DNA of 64,000 nt. It comes from Enhygromyxa salina. GTDB taxonomy: Bacteria; Myxococcota_A; Polyangia; Nannocystales; Nannocystaceae. Location of the stretch: NCBI RefSeq assembly GCF_000737335.2, contig NZ_JMCC02000030.1, forward strand, positions 1 through 64,000, given 5' to 3'. Below are positions 55,110 to 63,429 of the stretch, one piece after another. How positions within the stretch are numbered: position 1 is the stretch's first letter; every line of letters begins with the position of its first letter. A model generated the notes under the pieces. It had not been told where the DNA came from and searched no databases. It saw nothing but the letters and a program-made list of their open reading frames with translations. A program made the translations under genes and the position numbers.

Positions 55110-55712
55110 CTACTGCTCCGCGAGCAGCTCCTGAAAGGTCCAGGTGTTCTGACCATGGTTGTGCAGGTGAAGCACGACCTCGGACCCGGCCGGCGCGCTG
55201 ACGGGTGACTCGAACACCTCCGAGTAGACCTGCGCCTCGCCGGGGATCGCCACGTTGTCCTCCCACACGAGCTCGCCGTTGACCAAGATCGCAATGTGAG
55301 CAGACGCCGGCGATGGCGCGACCAGGTCGAAGTAGTAGAGACCCAGCTTCACCGGCTGGCCGACCTCGAGCGCGACCAAGCTGGGCTGACGCAGCGCCAA
55401 GTAATTGCAATTGTTGGTGTCGATCTCGAGCTTTTCGTCCTCGCGGTACCAGCCGGCGAGCCCGCACGTGACCGTGACCGGGCGGTGATCTGCGAGCGGA
55501 TCTGCGACGGCGTCGACCGCCTGCCACTGCGCGTTATCGACGATCGCCACCAACTCGCCGGTACCGCCCGACTCGCTGTCCTCGGTCTGGCCCGTGCTCA
55601 GCGTGTCTGCGCTCATGGCTTCCGAGCTGTCTTTGGCGCTCGCACCCTCACAGCCCCCGACCCACCCAAGGCCAAACACCAGACACACCGGAAGGGCCTT
55701 GGCCGCCAACAC
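55110..55712 (-). CDS. Small secreted lipoprotein, unknown function
   Basis: I start at GTG 55712, which gives VLAAKALPVCLVFGLGWVGGC, a lipoprotein signal with Cys near residue 21. The frame remains open to 55961 but runs into the divergent gene. The 200-residue product has an acidic Ser/Thr tether and a beta-rich domain: VTVTCGLAGWYREDEKLEIDTNNCNYLAL, then LGLYYFDLVAPSPASAHIAILVNGELVWED, VVLHLHNHGQNTWTFQEL. Two Cys could form one disulfide. A jelly-roll fold is possible. No ribosome site is obvious, so the start is tentative. Its promoter region holds a perfect inverted repeat. Confidence 0.7.
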   Translation of the reverse strand: MLAAKALPVCLVFGLGWVGGCEGASAKDSSEAMSADTLSTGQTEDSESGGTGELVAIVDNAQWQAVDAVADPLADHRPVTVTCGLAGWYREDEKLEIDTNNCNYLALRQPSLVALEVGQPVKLGLYYFDLVAPSPASAHIAILVNGELVWEDNVAIPGEAQVYSEVFESPVSAPAGSEVVLHLHNHGQNTWTFQELLAEQ

Positions 55713-55720
55713 GCGCGGAG

Positions 55721-55743
55721 CATAGCTGTTTTCAGAAGCTATG
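55721..55743. promoter_or_regulatory. Inverted repeat between divergent genes
   Basis: CATAGCT-GTTTTCAGA-AGCTATG is a perfect 7-bp inverted repeat with a 9-base spacer. It lies between the starts of the lipoprotein (55712) and the copper monooxygenase-like gene (55780). Its spacer includes the GTTTTCAG that opens the dispersed hairpin repeat. It could be an operator controlling both genes. Confidence 0.5.
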
Positions 55744-55779
55744 CAGCCCGCCGCCCCGCTGATACCGTGCGTCCGTACG

Positions 55780-57234
55780 ATGCTGCGCCTGAACCGACGA
55801 CTCTCCATTGGCTTCGCCCTTCTCGCGCTCGCGCCGGCCTGCGCTGAAGTCCCCAGCACAGCGGAAGGCGACAGCACCGATACAGAGTCCGGCGATGGTG
55901 ACGGTGACGGCGACGGCGACGGTGAAGGGCTCGCGCAAGAGACCACGTGGCACCAACACATCGCGCCGCTAATGATGGAGAAGTGCGGCCAATGTCACCG
56001 CGCAGATGGCATCGGCCCGTTCACGCTGGTCGACTACGACGCCGCCGCGTCGTGGGCACCGCTCGCGCTCGAGGCCGTGGAGTCCGGTCAGATGCCCCCG
56101 TGGGGCGCCGACGAGACCGAAGAGTGCGTCCCGCGGCACCCCTTCAAGGACGATCCGCGCCTGACCGATGATCAGCTCGCGCTGTTCGCCGACTGGATCA
56201 TCGACGGCACCCCCGAGGGTGATCCGGCCACGGCCGCCCCGATCCCGGAGCTGGCCTCGATCAAGCTCGACGACGCGGATCTGCGCCTGACGATCCCGGG
56301 CGACATCGAGGTCAAGCCAGGCGCCGACCAGTTTTGGTGCTTCGTGCTCGACCCCGGGTTCACCGAGACCACCTTCATCGACGCCACGCAGGTGGTCGCG
56401 GGCAACGACAAGGTCGTCCACCACGTGCTCGTCTACGTCGACGAGAGCGGCCAGGCCGAGCAGCTGGCCGGCGATGATGGTCGCTACGAGTGCTTCGGCG
56501 GCCCCGGTCTTGGTCAGCCCACGCTGATCAGCGCGTGGGCTCCGGGCGTCCCGCCCAACCGCATGCCCGAGCAAGTCGCGATGAACGTCGCCGCCGGGGC
56601 CAAGGTCGTCGTCAATGTCCACTACCACCCAACCGGCGTGGACGAGGTCGACACCGGGACCTCGCTCGACATTCGGTTCTCAAAGGGCGCGCCGCTGTAC
56701 CTTGGGCAGCTCGCGCTGATCGGCAACTTCGGCGCGCTCGGTGGTGGCATGGGCCTGCAGCCTGGGCCCAACGACTCGGGCTCGGCGGCGGAGTTTCGGA
56801 TCCCCGCTGGCGTTGACGATCATACCGAGACCATGATCTTCGCGCTGCCCGACCAGGTGCCGGACCTCAAGATCTTCTCAACCGGCACCCACATGCACTA
56901 CGTGGGCACGGACATGCTGATCGGCCTCGATCGCCTCGAGCCCGAGGAAGGCACTGGCATCAAGCAAGAGTGCTTGGTTCAGACGCCCCACTACAGCTTC
57001 GAGTGGCAGCGCGGCTATGCGTTTGACGCCCCGCTCTCGGAGGTGCCAACCGCCAAGGCCGGCGACTACCTGTACATGCGCTGCAAGTACAACAACAGCA
57101 TGTCCAACCCCTTCGTGGTCGAGGCGCTCGCGGATCAGGGGCTCGACGCGCCGATCGATGTGTTCTTGGGCGAAGAGACCCTCGACGAGATGTGCCTTGG
57201 CGTGTTCGGGATCGCGTTCTCGATCGTGCCCTGA
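55780..57234 (+). CDS. Cytochrome c-copper monooxygenase (PHM/DBH-like) lipoprotein
   Basis: The 484-residue product (ATG 55780) has a signal with APAC lipobox and a GDGDGDGDG tether. A class of cytochrome c domain follows with one heme site KCGQCH and the distal Met region SGQMPPW. The C-terminal ~350 residues resemble ascorbate-dependent type II copper monooxygenases (peptidylglycine/dopamine hydroxylases). VVHHVLVYV supplies two CuH histidines and NVHYHP the third; TGTHMHYVGTDM gives the CuM His pair; DEMCLGVF matches the SSDEMC methionine ligand. The fused heme domain could deliver electrons in place of ascorbate. The substrate is unknown. Confidence 0.88.
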   Translation: MLRLNRRLSIGFALLALAPACAEVPSTAEGDSTDTESGDGDGDGDGDGEGLAQETTWHQHIAPLMMEKCGQCHRADGIGPFTLVDYDAAASWAPLALEAVESGQMPPWGADETEECVPRHPFKDDPRLTDDQLALFADWIIDGTPEGDPATAAPIPELASIKLDDADLRLTIPGDIEVKPGADQFWCFVLDPGFTETTFIDATQVVAGNDKVVHHVLVYVDESGQAEQLAGDDGRYECFGGPGLGQPTLISAWAPGVPPNRMPEQVAMNVAAGAKVVVNVHYHPTGVDEVDTGTSLDIRFSKGAPLYLGQLALIGNFGALGGGMGLQPGPNDSGSAAEFRIPAGVDDHTETMIFALPDQVPDLKIFSTGTHMHYVGTDMLIGLDRLEPEEGTGIKQECLVQTPHYSFEWQRGYAFDAPLSEVPTAKAGDYLYMRCKYNNSMSNPFVVEALADQGLDAPIDVFLGEETLDEMCLGVFGIAFSIVP

Positions 57235-57243
57235 CCCCGACCT

Positions 57244-58335
57244 TCATGATGTTGCGCGCGGCGGCGATATAATTCGTCGGCCGCCGACGATGAGCAGCCC
57301 CGCGGCCATCAGCTCGAGCACGCCGTGAAATCGAGCGAAGCGCAGGTAGCCGGTCCGCGCTTGGGTCAGATCCACGCAGGCCCAGATCGCCAGGCCGATC
57401 GCGGCGAGCGTGAACAGGCCCAACACCCACGGCGAGAGCTCGCCGCACAGCGCCCGATAGCTGGCCCGGAAGGTTCGCGGCGTCGGGCGGTCGCGGTCGT
57501 CCTCGGGCACCAGGCGCAGCCACACGCCATAGTGAACCGACTGGGCAAAGCAGTAGAGCAGGACCACGCGCAGCGCCCATGGATCGTGAAGCGTGGGGGC
57601 CAGCGTTGCGACGTGGGTGCGCGCGTCTAGACCCGCCGGGATCCCAGCGGCGAGCCCCGCCGACCACACGAAGTCACCCAGGCCAAGGGTCAGTCCAAGG
57701 CTCACGAGCACGAAGGTGGCCAACACCGCGAGGTGCAGCTTGCCTTCGCGCGGGCGCCAGGCCGCCCACAGCCCGACCGCCACGAAGTTGTGCGCGTGGG
57801 CGAAGATCAGATCCGCGGTCACCCCCAGCGCGCGGGCACCCACGGCGAGACCAAGCGCAGCGGCCACTACAGCGATCCTTCGGGCCGCGCCGCCGTCGAT
57901 CACCAGCGCGCTCGCGGCCACCCCGAGCAAGCCGACCTCCAGCGGCGCGCCCACCCCAACGGCGAACAGCGGGACCCCAGCGGTCAGCCACAGCCGGCGA
58001 TCACGGTGCCAGCCCGGCCGGACCACGCAGTAGCGAAGATCCGCGAGCAGGTGCGGAACCCCCAGCACGATCGGCCCGAGCGCCAGCATCCACAGCGGGG
58101 CGAGCAAGCTGGCGAGCAGCGCAACGATCACGACCGACACACCGATCACGCCGACCCGCAGGTCGCGGGTGCCTGCCAGGCGACTGGAGATCGGCATCGT
58201 GGCCCGAAGCAGGCGCACGCGCACGCGATCGATCGGCGCGAGCGCGCGCTCGAGAGGATCGCTGAGTGCCCGGTCCACGACCGCCACGATAACCGACGAC
58301 CGACCGAGGCGTCGCCCGTGTTCGCGGCCGGTCAA
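57244..58335 (-). CDS. Polytopic membrane protein with conserved histidines
   Basis: The 363-residue product has about eight or nine membrane helices (for example VGVIGVSVVIVALLASLLAPLWMLALGPIVLG, LHLAVLATFVLVSLGLTLGLG, WVLGLFTLAAIGLAIW). Conserved-looking polar motifs at membrane faces are GVPHLLADLRY, FAHAHNFVAVGLW, AQSVHYGVWLRLVPEDDR and RFHGVLEL. The His in several helices recalls metal-binding membrane oxygenases such as Brp/Blh-type carotene dioxygenases, but I cannot confirm that. The first ~55 residues are basic and probably cytoplasmic, and the start may be further in. It converges on the copper monooxygenase gene with nine bases between. Confidence 0.75.
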   Translation of the reverse strand: MTGREHGRRLGRSSVIVAVVDRALSDPLERALAPIDRVRVRLLRATMPISSRLAGTRDLRVGVIGVSVVIVALLASLLAPLWMLALGPIVLGVPHLLADLRYCVVRPGWHRDRRLWLTAGVPLFAVGVGAPLEVGLLGVAASALVIDGGAARRIAVVAAALGLAVGARALGVTADLIFAHAHNFVAVGLWAAWRPREGKLHLAVLATFVLVSLGLTLGLGDFVWSAGLAAGIPAGLDARTHVATLAPTLHDPWALRVVLLYCFAQSVHYGVWLRLVPEDDRDRPTPRTFRASYRALCGELSPWVLGLFTLAAIGLAIWACVDLTQARTGYLRFARFHGVLELMAAGLLIVGGRRIISPPRATS

Positions 58336-58363
58336 GCACCGCGCGCGCCCAAGCGGGCAACCC

Positions 58364-59125
58364 TCACTTGCGAAACACCAACATGTAGTTCTCGTCGAGC
58401 GGGACCTGCTCGATCTCGCGATCGAGCACGAAGCCCGCGGCCGTGACCTCGGCGGTCAGCGTGGCTTGGTCCTGGCGCACGTGCTTCATCATGCGCGCCG
58501 AGGTCTTGCCGGGGATCCGATCGAACTCGACGATCACCAGCTGCCCCCCAGGTCGCAGCGCGCGAAACAAGGTGGGCAGATACACCTTGGGGTACTCGAT
58601 GTGATGATAGACGTCGCACATGAACATGAGGTCGACGCTGTCCGGCTCGAGCCCGACATCGGTCGCGCTGGCCATGACGATCTGCACGTTGGTCAGGCCC
58701 TCGGCCGCGGCCCGGTCACGCAGATGGGCTGCGAACTCCGGGACGAGCTCGACCGCGAGCAGCCGACCGGACGCCCCCACGCCGCCGCTCAGCGCCGCCA
58801 AGAAGGCTCCGGTCCCCGCGCCGATGTCGGCGACCGTGATCCCGGGCGTGAGCTCGAGCGCCGCGACGATCTCATCGCGCGCGGCGATCACCTCGCGCCG
58901 CTCGGCCTCGAGCGTGTCGGTCCACACCTGCACGGCGTCGGGTTGGAAGTAGCGGTCGTTGATCCCCGGGTGCACGCTGGCGAGCCCGTCCGACGATCGT
59001 TCAGTCGGGGGTTCGGTCGGCGACTCCGCCGGGACCGCGGTGCGCGGGCGCTGGCTGCAGCCAAGCAGCAAGGCCAGCGACACCGCGAGCACCGGATGAA
59101 CCAACAATGAAGGCCACGCGCGCAT
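58364..59125 (-). CDS. Lipoprotein with SAM-dependent methyltransferase domain
   Basis: From ATG 59125 the 253-residue product begins MRAWPSLLVHPVLAVSLALLLGC, a lipoprotein signal (Cys23), then a Pro/Thr/Glu tether. The rest is a class I methyltransferase: VADIGAGTGAFLAAL (motif I), LLAVELVPEF (acidic loop), LMFMCDVYHHIEYP (motif II-III) and LRPGGQLVIVEFDR. All SAM-binding motifs are present. Export of a SAM-using enzyme is unexpected, since SAM is cytoplasmic. Either the lipobox is not used or the domain has another job outside. Upstream start codons would bury the signal. It is divergent from the small gene at 59252. Confidence 0.85.
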   Translation of the reverse strand: MRAWPSLLVHPVLAVSLALLLGCSQRPRTAVPAESPTEPPTERSSDGLASVHPGINDRYFQPDAVQVWTDTLEAERREVIAARDEIVAALELTPGITVADIGAGTGAFLAALSGGVGASGRLLAVELVPEFAAHLRDRAAAEGLTNVQIVMASATDVGLEPDSVDLMFMCDVYHHIEYPKVYLPTLFRALRPGGQLVIVEFDRIPGKTSARMMKHVRQDQATLTAEVTAAGFVLDREIEQVPLDENYMLVFRK

Positions 59126-59251
59126 GCGGTCACATGCTACCTCCCCGCTGCTGCCGACGTGCGTGCCTGCGTGGCCCCGCCGGCAGGGCCGCGTGTGCGC
59201 GACGAGGAGCCCCTTGTCAGCCACGCCCCCGCGAGCCATGCTCGCCGCGCC

Positions 59252-59611
59252 ATGGCTGATCAGCTACAGGACGCGGTGCTCGCCATCGTCGAAGCCCACG
59301 CCGAGACCGGCGTGACGATGGGGAAGATCGTCGACCGCCTCGTCGCCGACGGCGGGCAGGAACAAGAGGTCGAGCTCGCGATCTGGCGGCTGATGCAGCG
59401 CCGCCGCCTGACGCCAAACGGGTTCTCGTGTCGCAAGGTCCGCAAGCCCAGCCAGAGCGGACGCGGCGCAGAGACCCGCACCTACGAGTTCGTGCTGATC
59501 CCCTGGTCGCCAGCGCTCGACGCCCAGCTCGAGCTGGATCTGGATGGCCCGGGTTCGCCATCAGCGAGCGGTCGCGCGCCCGTCAAGGACGCATCGGCGG
59601 CCAAGCGCTGA
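59252..59611 (+). CDS. Small winged-helix-like protein
   Basis: The 119-residue product (ATG 59252) has an N-terminal helical domain: LQDAVLAIVEAHAETGVTMGKIVDRLVADGGQEQEVELAIWRLMQRRRLTPNG. The order helix, turn, helix, strand is that of a winged helix that could bind nucleic acid. A basic loop (CRKVRKPSQSGRG) and a strand (TYEFVLIPWS) follow, and the tail is disordered. No family name can be given. It lies 70 bp upstream of dusC on the same strand and may be co-expressed. Confidence 0.7.
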   Translation: MADQLQDAVLAIVEAHAETGVTMGKIVDRLVADGGQEQEVELAIWRLMQRRRLTPNGFSCRKVRKPSQSGRGAETRTYEFVLIPWSPALDAQLELDLDGPGSPSASGRAPVKDASAAKR

Positions 59612-59681
59612 TCCGCAAAGTCCCGATCAACCGTCGAATTGGCCAAGAAAATCGGCCAGTTTTGAATTTGAGGTCTGCGTG

Positions 59682-60701
59682 ATGAGCCGCGAACAGGTGG
59701 GCGACCTCGCCGAGCTTCCGATCGCCCTGCGCCCCGACGCGCCGGGCTTGTTCCTCGCGCTCGCGCCGATGGACGGGGTCACCGACGGCAGCTACCGCGA
59801 GGTCCTGACCGCGATGTTTGGCGGCCGCTCAGGCATCAGCGTGTGTGTGTCCGAGTTCGTCCGCGTGCTTCGCCAACCGGTCACCGAAGCCGTGTTCCTG
59901 CGCCACTGCCCCGAGCTCGCGCGCGGCGGCAGCACCCGCGCGGGCGTGCCCGTGTTCGTGCAGCTGCTTGGCAGCGACCCCAAGTGGATGGCCGAAGCCG
60001 GCGCGCGTGCGGCAGCGCTTGGTGCCCCCGGCGTCGATCTGAACTTCGGGTGCCCCGCCAAGACCGTGAACAACTCCGACGGCGGCGCGACCTTGCTCAA
60101 GCAGCCGTGCCGCGTCGAGCAAGTCACCCGCGCCGTCCGTGCGGCCGTGCCCGCGAGCGTGCCCGTGACCGTCAAGGTCCGCGTGGGCTGGGACGACGCG
60201 GCGCCGATGGTCGACATCGCGATGGCCGCCGAGCAAGGTGGCGCGACCTGGCTGACGATCCACGGCCGCACGCGCACGCAGCTGTACAAGCCGCCGGTTG
60301 ACTGGAAGGCGATCGGGCGGGCCCGCGAAGCCGTCTCGATGCCGGTCGTCGCCAACGGGGATCTGTTCAGCCTCGACGCCCTGCGCGAATGCGGCCAAGT
60401 CAGCGGGTGCTCGGCGTTCATGATCGGGCGTGGTGCCATGGGTCGGCCCGAGCTGTTCGTCCAAGCGCGCGGGTGCTTCGAGCGAGCGTCGCTCAGCCGC
60501 GCGGACATGCAGCAGCTGTTGCTGCGCTATGTTGCCCAGCTGCTCGCCGACGGCGCGGGCGCGCACGCCACCCTAGGGCGGCTCAAGCAGTGGCTGCGCA
60601 TGGGCGGCTTGCTGCGGGCCGACATGGCCCAGTGGTTTGATGCGATCAAGCGCTTGCAGACGCTGGCCGAAGCCAAAGCGACCCTGTTGGCGAGCCAATA
60701 G
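59682..60701 (+). CDS. dusC: tRNA-dihydrouridine synthase, DusC-like
   Basis: The 339-residue flavoenzyme starts at ATG 59682 (GAGG ribosome site). The TIM-barrel motifs match Dus proteins: APMDGVTDGSYRE, VSEFVRV, DLNFGCPAKTVNNSDGGATLLKQP (with the catalytic Cys), VTVKVRVGW, IHGRTRTQLYKPPVDW, VVANGDLFS and MIGRGAMGRP. The CPAKTVN...GGATLLK segment and the SGCSAFMIGRGA spacing are as in E. coli DusC, which reduces U16 in the tRNA D-loop using FMN and NADPH. The C-terminal helical RNA-binding part (LGRLKQWLRMGGLL) is present. Confidence 0.93.
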   Translation: MSREQVGDLAELPIALRPDAPGLFLALAPMDGVTDGSYREVLTAMFGGRSGISVCVSEFVRVLRQPVTEAVFLRHCPELARGGSTRAGVPVFVQLLGSDPKWMAEAGARAAALGAPGVDLNFGCPAKTVNNSDGGATLLKQPCRVEQVTRAVRAAVPASVPVTVKVRVGWDDAAPMVDIAMAAEQGGATWLTIHGRTRTQLYKPPVDWKAIGRAREAVSMPVVANGDLFSLDALRECGQVSGCSAFMIGRGAMGRPELFVQARGCFERASLSRADMQQLLLRYVAQLLADGAGAHATLGRLKQWLRMGGLLRADMAQWFDAIKRLQTLAEAKATLLASQ

Positions 60702-60792
60702 AGCCTCTGGCGCTCGCTTGTCCCCCGTCCGAGTCGTGTCAGACTGCCCTATATAGCGTTGTTTATTGTTCATCCTCCCCGAAGGGACCACC

Positions 60793-61365
60793 ATGCACGG
60801 TGTCACACGACACGGACCAGGCCCACTTTTTGGCGCGGTGATCCTGACGAGCGTGATGCTGACAATCGCCTGCGACGAGGTCGACCTGCGAACCGAGCAA
60901 TCGGCGGCGGTCGGCTCGGCGATGCGGCTTCGACCCGGACTCGCGCTGGAGGCAGTAGAGGAGCTCGCGGCCGCGAGCCTCACCGCCTTCTACCAGTGCG
61001 GGCTGGAGTGCCCAACCGGCTTTCACCCGACCTCGGTGAGCTGCAGTCTCGCTTGTGGGTCCTGCGCAGCCGGTGCCCGCAACTGGACGAAATGCGAGTT
61101 GAATCAGGGCGACTATTTCTATATGTGCGGATTGGACTGCCCCTCCACGTATCACGAGACATCGGTGAATTGTGCCCCGGTTTGTGGGTCCTGTGCGTTC
61201 GGCGTCAGCAATTATACAAAGTGTGAATTGAACCAGGGCGACACGCTTTACACGTGTGGGTTGGAGTGTCCCAGCGGCTACCATGCAACCGCGGTGAGCT
61301 GCAATCTCGCTTGTGGCTCGTGCGTGGCCGTGCGGAACAACCAGGTCCGGTGCGAGAAGCACTAG
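60793..61365 (+). CDS. Lipoprotein with three copies of a 43-residue six-Cys repeat
   Basis: The 190-residue product starts at ATG 60793 behind AAGGGA. A hydrophobic signal ends at a lipobox-like LTIAC (Cys27). Residues 69-187 are three repeats with exact period 43 and invariant spacing C-x3-C-x10-C-x3-C-x2-C-x9-C, beginning CGLECP and ending (K/R)CE with an LNQGD linker. Eighteen Cys probably form nine disulfides. I do not know this repeat as a named family; it differs from the CGDG/DUF4215 repeat. Upstream, CTATATAG (about 60749) lies in an AT-rich stretch that may be the promoter. Confidence 0.82.
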   Translation: MHGVTRHGPGPLFGAVILTSVMLTIACDEVDLRTEQSAAVGSAMRLRPGLALEAVEELAAASLTAFYQCGLECPTGFHPTSVSCSLACGSCAAGARNWTKCELNQGDYFYMCGLDCPSTYHETSVNCAPVCGSCAFGVSNYTKCELNQGDTLYTCGLECPSGYHATAVSCNLACGSCVAVRNNQVRCEKH

Positions 61366-61460
61366 CGTGGCAAAACGCCCCGCAGCTCCCGTCACCTGCG
61401 AGCGCAGGCGGCTCGCGCTTTTGCATCGCCAAGCTCGTGGCGATGTGATACCCACCGTCG

Positions 61461-63401
61461 GTGATTACCGCACTCCCGAAAAGACTGACCTCCCCCCGCT
61501 CGTTCGTCACGCTCTTGGTGCTCGCCGCGAGCGGAGCCGCCTGCACCCCCGCGTCCGACGACGTCAACCTCACCGGGATCTCGGGCCTGGGCACGAGCGA
61601 CGGCGCGACCGAGGACACCGGCTCCAACGACACCGGGACCGACGAGGGCACGACCGGCGACCCCGATCCCAACTGCGGGCCCCAGCCGCCGCAGTGCGCC
61701 GAACTGATCGAGTGCCTCTCGGTCGTTCTGCCCGACATCGACGTCAGCGACATCGAGCCCGGCGGCTCGTGCTGGTGCGGAACAACCCAAGACGCGATCG
61801 AGTGCCGGGACCTGTGCGTCGATCAGCTCGAGATCGTCGAGAACCAGTACCCCAACGTCGAAGAGTGCGGCGGAGGCTCGACCACCACCGATCCAACCGG
61901 CGACGGTGACGGCGACGGCGACGGCGATCCCGGCCCGCTCCCAAACCTGACGCTCGACCAATTCTACCTTGGCAGCCACCTGCTCGCGCCCGGCGCGGCC
62001 GTCAACTACTACTTCGAGCTGGTCAACAACGGCCCGGTCGACACGATGTGGGTCTATCAGGATCGCGTGATCCTCTCGGTCAACGACGTGTTCGGCGACG
62101 ACGATGACTTCGTGATCCACGCGGGCGCGTTCGAGTTTATCGTCGAGGCCAACGAAAACTACCTGTACTATATCCCCATCACCCTGCCCGACGATCTGGT
62201 CAACGGCGAGTACTACGTCGCGCTCGAGCTCGACTACACCAACGTCATCAACGAGTCCGACGAGACCGACAACTGGAGGTTCGACGCCGACAAGCTGGTG
62301 ATCATGGGCGAAGCCTCGGTCGACCTCGCGCCAAGCGACGCGCTGGCAAGCGAGTACGCGGTCAAGACCGGGACCCCAACCGATGTCTCGGTCACCGTCG
62401 ACAACCTCGGGCTCGACGACATCGGCCCGTACACGGTCCGCTTCTACTACTCCAGCGACCAGAACATCACGAACAACGACACCTTGCTGTGCTCCGTCAA
62501 CGCGCCTGGGCTCGCGGGCAACAGCGCGACCGTCGTCGAGGACCAGTGCATGGTCCCGGAGCTCGAAGGTGACTACTACCTCGGCGTCATCGTGGACCCG
62601 AGCAACGTGATCGCCGAGACCGACGAGACCAACAACATCGCGTTCGACCCGGCGCTCGTCACGATCTCGCCCCTCGATGTCGACCTCCAGCCGAGCATGA
62701 TCGGGACCGGCTCGCTTTCAGTTGGTGCAGACGACCTCGTCGCCTACTCGGCCACCGTCACCAACAACGGCGCCGACCCCACGCCGCCGTTCTCGATCGC
62801 GTTCTACTACTCGCTCGACGCCAACATCACCCAGGCCGACAAGCTGATCTGCCAGGTCAACGGCCCCGCCCTGCAGCCCGGCGCCTCGGCCCCGATCAAC
62901 ACCAACTGCGACGTCCCGCTGATCGCAACCGCCAACTACCGGCTCGGCGTCATCGTCGATCCGAACAACGTGATCAACGAGACCAACGAGGCCAACAACA
63001 CGGCCGTCCACCCGAACTCGGTCTCCGTGACCGCGCCGATCGTCGACCTCGAGTACAGCTTCCACGGCGACAACCTGCCGTTCTTCGCCAACCCCGGGCA
63101 GAACATCAGCTACACCCTGGACGTGTGGAACAACGGGTCCGCGCCAAGCGGGCCGTTCAGCGCAAAGATGGTCTGGTCGGTCGACGCGAACATCACCAAC
63201 GGGGACATCGAGGGGTGCACGGTGGCGCTGGCCTCGATCCCGCCGCTGACCATGGCCCACTACGTGTTCCCCTGTACCGTCCCCGACTTCCAGATCGGAA
63301 ACTACTACAGCGGGGCGATCATCGATCCGACCAACGCTGTGCCCGAGACCGTAGAGAACAACAACATCGGCGTCAGCTTTGACGCGCAGATCTTCAACTG
63401 A
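61461..63401 (+). CDS. Lipoprotein with Cys cassette and four CARDB domains
   Basis: The 646-residue product (GTG 61461) has a signal with lipobox (SGAAC, Cys28), an acidic Ser/Thr tether and a Cys-rich cassette (about 72-138: QCAELIEC, GGSCWCG, ECRDLCVDQL, EECGG). A GDGDGDGDGDP linker leads to four immunoglobulin-like CARDB domains of about 115 residues. Each carries VxNNGxxxxGP and ends with a DPxNxIxExxExNN motif (NVINESDETDNW, NVIAETDETNNI, NVINETNEANNT, NAVPETVENNNI). CARDB domains mediate adhesion at bacterial surfaces. The Cys cassette is shared with the lipoprotein at 43964. This protein probably projects from the outer surface. Confidence 0.9.
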   Translation: MITALPKRLTSPRSFVTLLVLAASGAACTPASDDVNLTGISGLGTSDGATEDTGSNDTGTDEGTTGDPDPNCGPQPPQCAELIECLSVVLPDIDVSDIEPGGSCWCGTTQDAIECRDLCVDQLEIVENQYPNVEECGGGSTTTDPTGDGDGDGDGDPGPLPNLTLDQFYLGSHLLAPGAAVNYYFELVNNGPVDTMWVYQDRVILSVNDVFGDDDDFVIHAGAFEFIVEANENYLYYIPITLPDDLVNGEYYVALELDYTNVINESDETDNWRFDADKLVIMGEASVDLAPSDALASEYAVKTGTPTDVSVTVDNLGLDDIGPYTVRFYYSSDQNITNNDTLLCSVNAPGLAGNSATVVEDQCMVPELEGDYYLGVIVDPSNVIAETDETNNIAFDPALVTISPLDVDLQPSMIGTGSLSVGADDLVAYSATVTNNGADPTPPFSIAFYYSLDANITQADKLICQVNGPALQPGASAPINTNCDVPLIATANYRLGVIVDPNNVINETNEANNTAVHPNSVSVTAPIVDLEYSFHGDNLPFFANPGQNISYTLDVWNNGSAPSGPFSAKMVWSVDANITNGDIEGCTVALASIPPLTMAHYVFPCTVPDFQIGNYYSGAIIDPTNAVPETVENNNIGVSFDAQIFN

Positions 63402-63429
63402 TCGATTGAGCGCTGCCCAGGGTCCGGCC

